The notes under the pieces are model-generated. The model made no database searches and was not told the origin of the DNA. It was given only the letters and a program-made list of their open reading frames with translations. A DNA stretch of 64,000 bases from Labia minor (lineage: Eukaryota; Arthropoda; Insecta; Dermaptera; Spongiphoridae). The translations under genes were made by a program, and so were the position numbers. Of this stretch, positions 43,396 through 56,800 are shown piece by piece (within the stretch, counting starts at the first letter, position 1; each line of letters starts with the position of its first letter). The stretch spans positions 21,815,146 to 21,879,145 of the forward strand of contig OY720348.1 of NCBI GenBank assembly GCA_963082975.1, written 5' to 3'.

Positions 43396-45560
43396 ATGAG
43401 TCTTGATGTGATGCATTTTTTATGAATGTTATCAAAATTGGTCTTATAGATTAGGTTTAAAAAGTAAAGAAAAATATAGTAGTAATAAACTAATAGGTTG
43501 ATAATACAATTGAACGAATTTCAAACGTTTGGTAGGCATATTTCCTCTGAGGGGACGACCCGGGAGATAGTGTCTGGCGCCGAGCGTTTGAGATTGTAAA
43601 ATAAATAAATAAATAATATTCGTTGATTCAATGAACACAATAATGAAAGGAAGGAAATGAAACATGCCAACCATTGTATGTGACGATTACACATACGAGT
43701 AGATGAAAAGGAAGAGAGTAAATAGAGAATATATTTATGCTTTAAAGGAAAGTAAAAAAACTAAAAAACCTCTACTAATTGGATGGAGAGAAACGAAAGG
43801 AAGAATAATAACTACGAGATCATCAATAGGTTTGCACCGATTTCAAAATTATACTAAAAAGTATAAATTAATTAAAATATAAAAAAAAAAAACAAACAAA
43901 AACAACATTTTTCTCGTGAACTAAAAAGAATAAAATAATTTTTCTATTAGCCTGACAAAGTCTATAATGGTATTGCTTTATATACAACGAAAAACGTTAG
44001 GCATATGCATTTTATTTATTTATATGAAACATGAAGTCATTTTTGTAATAATAAAAATTTTATTAAACACACAAACTTATAAATTATTTCTATTATGCAA
44101 TAAAATTGACAGTTTAAGATCTAAAAAATTAGTCTTTTATTATTTTCCACTGTAATATACTTGTGTATTTAACAAATTTTTAAAAAATTATGATTTTTTT
44201 AAATTTACATATTCTAAATCAAATTAAAAACAGTTGGTTATATTAGAAGAAATTGTGTTATTTGTTAATCAAGTGTTTTAATATGGTACTACGTATATAT
44301 ACATATATATATAAATTATAGTGTATACAAGTGTATTTACTCAAATTTCATGTTTTTAATATAAAGTCAGATAATTGGACTATTGATTTTTGATGAATCT
44401 ATATAGATATAGAGACTATAAGACTAAATATAAAGTTTATAAAGCTGACCCACCCACCCCTATAACATTTTAGTTTCATTTTCCTGAGAACCAAGGATAA
44501 TTTTTTTAATTTAATAGAATTAGATATAAATTATTTTCTAAGTTGTTGAATCGACTAGATCCTCTTCTATTTCTAAGCTACATTACAAATGAGAAGAACA
44601 TTCACACACACACGCACAGAAAAATTTATTATTAAAATAATTAAAATTATAACTCAGCCTTTGATATCGAAAGGGTTATCTAATCATCTTCTCTCCCTCT
44701 CAGTTCATATTAAATGTATAATTGATTTAATGGTCCACACTTGACCATAAGATTAATTTTAGCAATTTCTGAATAATTACAAATCCTACTCATATTCCTC
44801 AATTGAATTATATGCCTTTTCAAAATTAATAGAAGTTTTCATATTCATCAATAAATACTGAATTAGTACTCTATTTTCATTAAGATCCATAAAAGTCTAA
44901 AATCGAGACTTGCCCGTTTTTAATAATTTAAATTTTATTCATTGATATTTCAATTTATTAATAAAAATAATAGGGATCGGTCCTAAATTAGTATATAAAT
45001 AATATATAAAATATAATAAGTGATAAGATAAACATACAGACAATATGCTTCAATGAAATCAATTCATTTGTTAACTAAAAATATAAAACTTTTTCAGTTA
45101 CATTTTCAAAGAATAAATCTTATTGAATAATTACTGTACTTGAAGAGGATTATTTTCAATTATATACTAAACTTTAAACTGAAAAGTTTTAAAAAAAATT
45201 TTCTATAAAGTAAATATATGATGAGGGAGAATTTAAATAAATGATAATAATTATAATAATAATGTAATCTATGTTATTATCATGCTTATAATGGTAGATT
45301 TTCGTTAAGTATTATATGTTAAAAGGATAGAGGTAAAGAGAAAATGCACTTCTCAAGCGTACACGAGTCAATTTTATATATAGTAAAAAAAAATATATGT
45401 ATAATTTAGTATATATTTATTTTTTAAAAATTTTTTCAATGGATTATAAATCTGTTTTTTACACATATGTTACATTATAAATAGGAGAATAAAAAAATAT
45501 ATATTACTGATAGATAATTTTTAATACAAAAAAAAATAAATAAATATTTTAAATATATTA
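43396..45560. other. Intergenic region downstream of MTMR14
   Basis: AT-rich, with an inverted partner (43935-44010) of the repeat at 17695-17770 and a CACACACACGC microsatellite near 44603. A short Lys-rich stretch around 43690-43850 has no clear frame. The 3' UTR of MTMR14 occupies the last few hundred bases. Confidence 0.4.
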
Positions 45561-48500
45561 TTATGATTCAGTAGGCTTTTGTGAAGTTATTATGCCAACT
45601 TTTTCTGCAAAATTTCCAATTAGAGTTGAAATGCCAAATTCCCCTTCTTTAAATTTCATTCCAGCTGATTGGCAATATGCTTGGTAAAAGAGAAAACGGA
45701 CTCTATTTAATTTATCTTTTCTCCTGAAAATATAAAAATGATTAATAATATAATATAATATGTAATATTATTACTATCATTTAATAAAAGGCATAGATAT
45801 GCATAATATATCAAATAATAATAAAATATAATAATAATATAAAATAAAAATTGCAACAACAAAAAATAAATAAAAATAAACAAACCGATCACTGAAAAAA
45901 ATAGAAATTGTAAATTAAGATAAAATAATTCATTTGTATGAAATAAATGAATTATGATAAAAAAAATACCTCATAGTGTATCATATCATTCACTCAATTT
46001 TGATTTTCACTTACCTCTAAATTTTAATGTATATATAAAATATAAAAATAAAATTTATAAAATTGAACATAAATTTTTTGTCATTATAATTAAATTTTTG
46101 GTGCACGGTGTAAAAATCAAAATACTTAAGTGAAAAAAGTGTAATATTCAATAGTAGTTAAAACAAAATAAACTTGTTTCAAGCACGCATTCATTCCTCA
46201 TGAATTATTTTAACAACTTACAGTATCATTGAATCAGGCAATATTTGATTATAAATGAAACAATCATCGTCGGTATGCGTTGTACTTGAGTCATTAGTAT
46301 CTGATGCGTCGGTGCTACACAAATAATATATCATTGTACGAAATTAATATATTAAGAAAATAATATCTCTCTTCTCTCTTTCTTCGTTATAAGGGTTTAA
46401 ATAGAATTTTGGTAAAATTGATTCAAATAAAGTTGTTTTATTTATTTTTCCAAGACCAAAATAATCAATTCCATAATATATTATGTTTATAAAAGAAAAA
46501 AAAAACTTACGTCTTAGGGTTCAGAGGAGGTTCATAATCGAAACATTTATCTAAAAATCTATCACGAAAACTTCCAGTCGTTGATATATATTGCCAACTA
46601 AAATATACAAGGTACATATAAAAATGATCTTATAAATTTATAATTAAATCTCTGTATATGACCATAGAAAACAATAGAAATATTTTTTTAATATTTATAT
46701 TTTTTAAAAAGCCGACATAGTGAAGTTCATATAAAAATTTCTTATATAGTTTTATGGAAAATTATTTCAATTAAAATATATTCAATTCTGTCTTATAAAT
46801 TTAATGTCATTATTTTGAATTATTAAAATGACTAATATTTACCTTCCAATACTAAGTGCAGGTGATGTCCCTTCTTGACCTTGTCTTGCAGGGACGGCAA
46901 CAGGACTGGTTTTTTTTGTAGCAGACATTTTGGAAGGTGGTGAATTTCCATTTTCAGATGAAGAAGAGGAAGATTTAGAATTATTGGAGTTATTACTAAT
47001 ATTTCCACCTTCTAGCAAAATAAAATCGTTTCTAAAAAAAAAAAAAAGTTTATAACAAAGATAATAGAAAAAAATTAACTTTAAGCATATTGAAAGTATG
47101 TTCAGAAGAAATTTTAATTCATTAAAGGAACTTTAATGAATTAAAATTTGTTACGAATAAGTTCGGGATTTTTTGCTCCATTAACGTTTTTTGGATACTG
47201 GTCCTTATAGTATTGTATATGTTTTACTCATATATTATTACATGATCTTTGAAAGCATTTTAATTTGAAAAAGACATTTCTATCCGATATTACATTTTTT
47301 ATTTATTCCTTATTTAATTAAAAGATTTACAGTAAAAATATATGTATACAAATTATTTTATAGAACTATAAATTTTAAATTTATTCAAAGAAAATATATG
47401 AAAAATTAAATTATCGCACACTTGCTACAAAAATGTTTGGTCATCAAATATATAACTATGAAACTGGAACGGGAAAATGCCTTAAACTTTTAAATATTGT
47501 TTTTTTAGTAATTTCTATAATGTTGAATTAATTTTGACTTAATAAATAATATTAATTAAATTGAAATATTTTAAAATATTTGAGAATTAAAATAAAAATT
47601 ATCAAAAATTTAATGTTAAAATAGTTAAATTTAACAATATGAAATGATAAATTGATAAGTTTATTAAATATTTTTAAAAACATGTGTAATTATAAGCGAA
47701 TAAGAACATTGATAAAAATTATGGTTAATTTTAGAAAAAACGATAAGATTAAATATAAAATTTCATTAATTAAGTGAATTATTGAATTGAAAATTTTATA
47801 ATAATGTTGTAACAAATCAATCAAGAAACTAAAAGATAAGAGCATCTTTAAATTAATTTATAATTTTTATTCCACTAATTTTGTTCAAGAGTCTAATTAT
47901 AAAACCAACCAATTTTAAATAAGGTTTTAATGTCAAAGTTACTTAGTTTAACATTGAAGGATATTTTAGAATCTGTTGAATGAATTCTGACCTAATACGG
48001 TATATTTCTATTTACTCCTCCAATTCTTAATTAATTTTCTATGTTCCGTGAACGACTAATAAACCATGTGTGCATGCGCCTATATCCTGAATATGTTTAG
48101 AAATGTTTAGGAAATCATATGATAGCTGATTTGTAAAAATATTCTGTTATCAGGGAAATAAAAAATGATATGTTTCATTCTAAATAAATACTAGAGAATG
48201 TCTTTACAAATCAATATTTCATTTAAGAAGTTTTACATAATTTTCTAATATATTATTATTAATAAACAATTAAAATAGATGTAATTAATTATTTAACAAC
48301 TAATTTTATAAATAAAATTCTATAAAATAATATTAATGATTTTTCTTTAGAATTCTAAAAACAAAAATGATTTTAAGAATTCAAAAATATTCAAATTCAA
48401 AATAAAAGCTAATCACTTTAAAAGTGATATTAAAAGATTAAAAGATATATTTTTGAAATAATTAAAATTAACGATTAATATGGATCATAAAAGTCATATA

Positions 48501-51323
48501 ATTGAGAAATTGGAAAAAGACTTAAGATTATATATTTTAATCTAATTTTTTTTAACTAAATATATACTATTTAGATCAATAACCTGCTGGGTAATCTATT
48601 CGTTTGAGAACTTGGATTTTTTAATAAAAAAAAAATTAAGATAAAATATATATTAAGATATATAATTAAGTAAATATAATATGATATATATTAAGATAAA
48701 ATAAATTTTAAATAATTAACAAATATATATTAATATCTAACATACCCATTGAAACTTTCATCTTTTAGTTCAGTCTTTTCCTCAGGGGGTGAATGATGTT
48801 TAGATTCAGTTTTATTAGTTGGGGAACTACTTTGTTTTAAATCTTTCATATCCACTTTTTCAAATTCAGAATCTGAGAGATCTGGTGATGGACTTCGAGG
48901 TGCAAGACTAAAAAAAAATTAAAATCTAATGATTTCTTAAAATCTATAAAAAAAAATTTAGACAAATTATATTAACTAACCTAAATTCATCATTTACTAA
49001 ATGTTTTAAAAAATCAAAACAAAAAAAGAAAATATCTTCTCCTTTTTTACTTCTATCCTGTAAATCGTGTCCAAAAAAGAACCAATCATAAGCCACAGTC
49101 AAGTACAATATTTGATGAGGAGTAAGTGTGGGATGAATGAGACCATCAGCCCAGAGAGAAAGTCGAAGAAGTGAAATAAAAAGTGGTGTACGATCCCAAC
49201 CACTAATGCAGTGTATAAGATAACCAGTGTTATTCTCCTGAAAGGTAAAATGTTAGGTATAAATCAAAAAAAGAAATCTATAAATATATTAAAATTATGT
49301 TAAAGTTTTACTTTAAGGTGATGGAGTATCAATTTAATATAATTTTGAGTAAGCGTACGAAGATCCCATTCCTGAAAAAAAATTTAGGGGAATGATTTAA
49401 TAATAAATAAATATAAAGAATAAAGTGTAATTATATTAATAAAAAAATTACTTAATTAGACTGAAATTTATATATATTAAGGAAATAGATAAAAATGGAT
49501 TTGTTAAATCACCTTGTATTCTTTCCACTCAATATTCAAACCTGGGATTGGTTCAGTGGGTATTTGTAAATTGGCATCGACAAAAGATTGAGTCCAATCA
49601 AAAAATAGTTTAGCTGATACATAGTTGTTATCTCTATAATCTTTAAAAAATTCACATCCAGGATATGGAAGAGAAAGGAGCTTAAAGTTCTCATAACGTT
49701 TCTCTTTATCTATTTTCTCTGACGAAGTTACGCTAAAACACAAAAATAATCATTTAAAATGAAATATTAAAAAATAATTTTATTTTTTGAAATATATGCA
49801 CTATTTAATAATAATAAAAATAAATTGAAATCCATAATTAAATATCTAATTTAAAAAAAAATTAAAATATAAACTTTTGTTGAAACAAATATTTTCTCGA
49901 GAGTTGACTTGGATATATACACTTATTATCAAATGATCAGAATTTGTAATTATTTAAATATTTTATGTTCTCTATACTTACTAAAATCCATATTTAACTT
50001 TCTTATTTTCTAACATTAAATCATAAATAGTATCAATTTTCAGACTTTCTAATAACTGGATATCGAATCTTCTTGCTTTATCTACAAGATCCCAATCTTT
50101 TAGTGTAAGATTGTCTCTGCAAAACTGAACTACGTCTTCAAGTTCATAAGTAAATTCAGCCATCATACCTTCATCATTCATTATTGTCCTACCACCTCTA
50201 GCAAATAAATAATCTAAACTTGTTCGACAATATAATTCGGGATTACCAGCGAGAGTGGCTGATCTGAAATAAATGAGCAATTTTTTAATATATATTTAAA
50301 AAATATAGTTATATATTCATAATTAAATTATTCTTAATACATGTATATATAATAGAAATATGTTAAATATTATTTTATTTAAATCAATTACCTGCAAATA
50401 TATTTATCCTTAAAGAGTATAACAGGAACTGGTAATCTTGTCCGACAACGCGCTTTTCTTGCTTTTTCCATTAAATCGGAAATATTTTTGCAATAAGTAT
50501 TCTTTTTATTTGATCCCTCCAGACAACAGGAATTATTCTTATCAATAATTAATAATTCTCTTGGATAGTTAGGACTGAGTTTTCCATGGTGATTACTTAT
50601 TGCCTAAAAACGAGTTTCATTAAAATAATATTGAATGATAAATCAATTAATAAAAATTTTGTAGAAGAGGTATTTAATTTGAAATATTGTGAATTTAAAT
50701 AAATACAAAATTAACTTACACAATAATTATAATCAAGAGAAATCAACTTTTTACATATCTCTAAAGCCTTTGCCGCAATCTGAAATAATAAAAAAATATT
50801 TCAATTTTTTATTCTAAGAATTCATTTAATTAGGATCAAATTTATTTTTAGAAGAGTGAGTCTCAAAAAGAATTTGAAAACCTGAGTTTCGGTTTGATTT
50901 TTTTTAAGTTAAATTTTTTTTATTTATATTTAATTATATTTTATACAAAAAATTTAGTAAAATCACTTGGAGAAAAATGTACATATAAAATCTTTTCAAT
51001 TTTAATTTTAGAAAAATCTATGGTAATTTTTTTCAAAATATTATGAGTTAGATATTGATATTTAATTAAAATACATATATTTTCTTATTTCTAAGTTAGT
51101 AGATGAAATCTATCTTTAAGTAATATTTTTTAAAATATCTTATAATTAATATAAATTTAATATAAAATTAATTCAATTCAAATTTTGACATGACAGACAA
51201 AAGCACATGGGTAAAACTTACATCATGATCGGTTTGTTGAACAAAATAGGTGATTGTTGAAAAATGTTTTATCAGATCTAAGGCATCTTGATCATCTACG
51301 TCTTCTATTTTCTTTGAAGCCAT
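45561..51323 (-). CDS. MTMR14: MTMR14 (Jumpy)-like phosphoinositide 3-phosphatase
   Basis: Twelve exons on minus join in frame to 628 aa: 51323-51222, 50779-50720, 50603-50392, 50263-49982, 49732-49513, 49371-49312, 49237-48981, 48907-48746, 47031-46843, 46597-46511, 46314-46222, 45723-45561. The catalytic CX5R loop is HCISGWDRTP with Cys322 and Arg328; it is followed by LFISLLRLSLWADG. Other MTMR14-like stretches are RSATLAGNPELYC, YVTSSEKIDKEKRY and SLPYPGCEFFKDYRD. The family removes the 3-phosphate from PI(3)P and PI(3,5)P2 and affects autophagy and muscle excitability. A Ser/Pro/Asn-rich low-complexity insert (residues ~400-520) precedes a conserved tail, RKDKLNRVRFLFYQAY. Human MTMR14 is 650 aa, so this is full length. 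It faces Hop head to head. Confidence 0.93.
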
Positions 51324-53678
51324 TTATAAAAAAAAATGCTACAACCTTGACGTTTTATCTTCATATGCTTAACTAAAATAATCTTAAATTTTAATAAGAT
51401 TAAGCATTCTAATAAAAATTGTCAAAGATACTATTTAGAAGATAGTAAACTTCATTTATTTTATAATATTTTAATTTCATTAATAGATTTATTTATTAAT
51501 AAAGAATTTATTTGACATATTAAATTATTAAAGACTAAAAAATTAATATTCTTCATTAAAATAAATATTCAATTTTTTCAATATGTCAAATATGTTATGT
51601 AACAAATTTAACCCATATTTTAAAATTCTACAATAACAAAATTTAAATCTATAAATAAATTTTAACAATGTATTTATATTAGATTTTTGTTATATTATAT
51701 TAATTTATTTTTTTTAAAAATTCAACAACCTTATATAAGATAAAAAAATTTTTACAAATATTTCTTTAATAATAATTTTTTGAGTTTATAAAATAATTTG
51801 GATGTAAAATTAAAAATAACTGTAATTTTTATATATATTATTCATTTTTTACACATATTTTAAAATTAAATTATTATATAAAATGGTGGAATTTTTTTAC
51901 AAAATAAAAATATTTTAAAATGTATTTTTAATATATGATTAATAAGTAAAATGTTTATTTATAATTCTATATAAACATGTAGTGAAAAATAATTTACACG
52001 ACTCTTATTAAAATAACGATTAATTTTACCATACTAATATAATTGAGATATATTTAAGAATTTTCATTTTGTTAATAAAAATATAGATATTTAATTATTC
52101 TAAATTTGAGATCAAAAGGTAGAATTGATTAGACTACTGAGACTACTGAAGCCCTGAAAGAAAATGTCGAAAATGGTCTTAAATTGCAATTCAATTCATT
52201 TATACAATTGCCTGTGAATTTTTCTTATTTAAATTGAAAATAAAAAATATTCAAAAGTTAAATAATATAAAGATATTAAATATTTCATATATGTTTAATA
52301 AAATCAGATTTTTAAATAATAATTTTTTAAGATTGACATATTTTTGAAATTTTTTCAAAATTTAAATGAAATAAAGACAAATAATAATCTTTTGTTAGTG
52401 GTTAAATAATGTTAAATATAATTTAAAGTAAAACCATAAATAAAAAAAAATTAAATTTGTTGAATTAAATATTTTTTTCATTGGAAATTATAAAATTCGA
52501 TTTTTTTAAAAATTTTCATTTAATATAATTTATCACCATTAAGAAAATATATGTATTAATATAACTATATCTTTGGATTAATGATTCCGATTTCGAGAAA
52601 TTTATTTTTTTTAATCAAATTAAAATATTAATAACTCAGTTAATTTTATAAGTATAAGAAAATTAAAAATAAGAAATAAGTATGTAATTAGAAAAATAAT
52701 TCCTTTTAAGGAATTAACCAATTTTATTTTATTTTTTATGTTTTTATAATAAAAATTCAATCAAAATATTTCGTTGTCGTGTGGGTTTAGATAATTTTTT
52801 GTCATTTATATTTAATTTAGTACAAATAAGATAATTACTATAGAAAAATGTATTATATCTAATTATTATTTATTTTATTTGGAATTCGTTACAATGTAAT
52901 ATTAATACAATACATTAATACAAACAGCTGTTTTAAAAGAACATAATAATTTTATATTATATTGTATTATTTTGTATAAATATATTATAAATATGTAAAT
53001 AATAATTTCATAATAAATTTATTATTATTCTTTTTAGAAAAATAAGAATAATAATTCCTTTTGACACATAATATTAATAAAAATGAATAAATATATATGA
53101 TGAATAATATTAAACCATTAATTTTATCATTGGCCAATAGTTAAATAACTTAAAATTGTTTTCCCAAATACTAATCAATATTGGTATATAGAATTGGTTA
53201 ATTAAAAGACATTTAAAATAAATAAATAAAAATATTGTTCTATAATTCTATTTAATAATTATTTTAAATTATTTAATGTAAAGGATCGTTTATATTCGTA
53301 AATCGTATTAAATATAATTAAAAAATTAAATCTAATTTTATTATAAAATTTCTTATAAATTTTAATTATTTTTATTGAGGCAATTTAAAAAACATGAAAT
53401 TAATTTAAAATTTTATTTTATTTTTCGGATAAACAATGTATACAAATCTGCAAATATTATATTTGTTCATAATTATTTAAATTTTTAAATAACAATTTAA
53501 AATATTTTTCTAAAAATAAATCTAAACGAATTTTTATTATTTTTTTTATTATTATCTAGCATTAAAAAATTATTTTCTAAAATAAATCAATGTAATTCGA
53601 AACTTATTTTAAAAGTTGTCTTAACTTAATTCTAAATCACGATAATCGTCTTAAGTTAGCAACAAATTAAACACCGGG
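51324..53678. other. Intergenic spacer between divergent MTMR14 and Hop
   Basis: About 2.4 kb of extremely A/T-rich DNA. The right end holds the Hop promoter. I found no exon, repeat terminus or RNA gene here. Confidence 0.5.
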
Positions 53679-53679
53679 C

Positions 53680-53705
53680 TCTAGAAGGTTCTAGACAATA
53701 TAAAT
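53680..53705 (+). promoter_or_regulatory. Hop promoter: heat-shock-element-like palindrome and TATA box
   Basis: TCTAGAAGGTTCTAGA at 53680-53695 contains the nGAAnnTTCn core with further nTCTn/nGAn units on each side, matching a heat shock factor site. TATAAAT follows at 53699-53705, about 100 bases before the ATG. It is an island in a sequence of otherwise plain A/T. Hop/STIP1 is a stress-inducible co-chaperone in other organisms, so HSF control is expected. Confidence 0.6.
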
Positions 53706-53802
53706 TAAAATTGTTGCAAGAAAATATTTTTAAAGATAAATCCCACAAATAACTAAATACAATTATTCTAATTTTTATTTTATTCATTATTAACATATCT
53801 AA

Positions 53803-56800
53803 ATGGTAAATAATTTTCTTTTAAATTATAAAATATTTTTTTCCTTCATAATAAATCAAAATTTTTATTAGTCTTCGACAGAATTAAAAGAAAAAGGGAA
53901 TATTGCATTACAACAAGGAAATTTCCAAGATGCTATTAATTACTATTCGGAGGCAATAAAATTGGATGAACAGAATCATGTTCTCTACAGCAATCGGTCT
54001 GCTGCCTATCTTAAAGCGAACAATTATGAAAAAGCATTGGAAGATGCTGAAAAAACTATAGCATTAAATCCAAATTGGCCAAAGGTATAGAATTAATTTA
54101 TTAATAGATCTAATTGCATTTAAAAAAATATAAAATTAAAATAAAATTATAAATTACAAATAATTTATTTTAACGCATGAAATGTGAAATGTTTTTTTGC
54201 TTATTTGAACCGTTTGAAAATAAAAAATTTCCGCTATATAATAAACGATCCACATTATTACAATTTCAATTCAATTTTAGTAAATTTTCAACAAATATAA
54301 TTCAATCTAATTCAGAAAACGAATTTGTGTAAATATTTTTTTTCATAATTTTCATCTAAATGATTGCATATTGTAAGAAGTATTATTAAATATTTATATC
54401 AATATTTCAAATTAAATTTTAAATTTTAAATATTATTTTACTATACATTGTTGTGTAAATTTCTTATATCACTATTAATTTAAATATAGTTAAAAATTTA
54501 ATAAAATAATATACATATATATTATATATTTATATATATATATAAGAATATTTATTTTATTGATCACTATTATTATAATTAAATATTTTGTTTACAGGGG
54601 TACTCTAGAAAAGGAAGTGTCTTAGCATATATGAAACGCCTAGATGAATCAGTCGAATGTTATAAAAAGGGTCTAGAAATTGATCCAAATAATGTTCAAC
54701 TGCAAGAAGGATTAAAAAATGTTCATTATCAGTTTCTTGGACCAAATTTGGTATTGCCCAAAAATCCATTTAGTTCACCTACTTCATTTCAAAAATTACT
54801 TGAAGATCCTAGGACAAAAGATTTTTTTAATGATCCAGAATTTATGGGGTTACTTATGTCTTTAAAAAATCAAGAATTTCTCCGGTTTGTATTTATATTC
54901 CTTAGTACTATTATATATTATTTATATAATTGTCAAAATATAATTTTTATATACTTAAACATTATATGAAAAATAAAAAGTTTGTGACATCTTTAGTTTT
55001 TATTAAATTACAGATACTTTACATCCAAAATTTTCAAATGCTCATAACTGCTAGGTGGTTAAAATATCATTTGTAAAAAAAAGAATGTGAACTTGAAATA
55101 AAACAGGAGAAATTAATTTTGGTCCTGTGTTGATTATGGTATAGAATGCTCCATATATAAGTATTTAGTTTATCATTATCACAATTAGTTATTTAAATTT
55201 ATAAGATATATTTATTTATTTATCAATTTGTACTCTCTTCAAAATAGTTCCCACCTTTTTTTTACAATCTTTAAAAGTGTAGTTTTTTTGATAAATTAAC
55301 TAGAAATTTTATTACGTTTTTTTTCTTTTTTAGAAATAATACCTTAAAAGATCCAAGAATTTTGACTTGTCTTAGTGTTTTATTAGATGTTAATAATTCA
55401 GAGGAAGAAAGTTCTCCCTCACCTCCAAAAAGGGCTGCTCCTGAAACCGAAACAGTAATTAAACCAAAACCAGAAGAACTTACAGAACCCAAACAAAAGG
55501 TATTTATTATTAAATTAATAAACATAACCACTAATCGAAAATTCTAATATTTCCGTACAAGTATAGTTATTCCTAGATAATACTATTAATTGGGATAATT
55601 CTTTTTAATTAAACGATATAGATTCAATCTGCTTACATAGCATTTGGATTGTACCTTCAATAATTTAATTAAAAAAAACTATTTCCTTATGTTTGGACCA
55701 CGGCAAGCGGCAAAAAGTTCTGTTGATAGGAACGCAGTAAACAAATGGTTGTGTTGTCTCCCAAAATAAATTTTTCTACAAGAATTCAGGTACTCCAGAA
55801 GCGCTGGTCAACCTGCATTGAGCGTTGTATGATGTGTGTATAATAGACAATATTTAAAAAAAATAAAACAACCAATTGTAACTTCTTTAACACGTTCCCG
55901 CCGGCATGTACCACCGGGGCTCATGCAGCCACATAAAATAATTAGACAAATTATGGAGCCGGCGGGAACTTGTTAAGTTTTCGAATTCAAAACAATAAAT
56001 GATCTTAATTGATAGTGTAATCTAATATGAATAACAGTGCTAGCTCGAATTAAGCCCAATTTATACGGGGTTCAGGGGTTGGCAAATACTTTTAAGCGTG
56101 GGCCTTTTGAACGCCCGCCGGCCCGTTGAAAAAGTTGACTCTTATTTTGATTTTTCGTTCAATATCTAAAAAAAAAACAAGATAATTTTTTTTATTGGTG
56201 TTTTCGAAATATGGTCCTCCGGCCCTGAAGAGATTTTGAAAATTTCATTTTGGCCCGCGCTTAAAAGTATTTGCCCACCCCTGAACTAAGGCATGTACTA
56301 AGCCCATGTAAATTATGCTTTAATCCTGCACCCGAGGCGAAATTGATATATCCGAGAAATTTGGTACCCTAGAACAAAACATAAAAATGAGTTAAAAACA
56401 ATTGGCGACTGGTCGTTTAGTCGCCTTTGATGAATAATTTAACTTAGTCAAAATAATATTATTATTTTATTATACGTGAGATATTGAAATTACATTTGAA
56501 ATATTTTATTATTACAGGCTCTTAATTTAAAAGAAAAAGGAAACAATGCTTATAAAAAGAAAAATTTCGAAGAAGCCATCTCATATTATAAACAAGCAAT
56601 AGAATTAGATAATACTGAAATGACTTTTATTAACAATTTAGCTGCAGTATATTTTGAACAGAAATGTTATGACCAATGCATTGAACAATGTGAACAAGCT
56701 GTTGAAATTGGAAGAACTAATAGAGCAGATTTTAAATTGATTGCCAAAGCCTTTGCTAGAGCTGGTCATGCATATAAAAAAAAGGGTGACCTTCGCATGG

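Noticed and set aside
55680-55860. A segment in Hop intron 4 resembling transposase text ([10 protein letters not shown])
   Set aside because: Too short and degraded to assign to a family.
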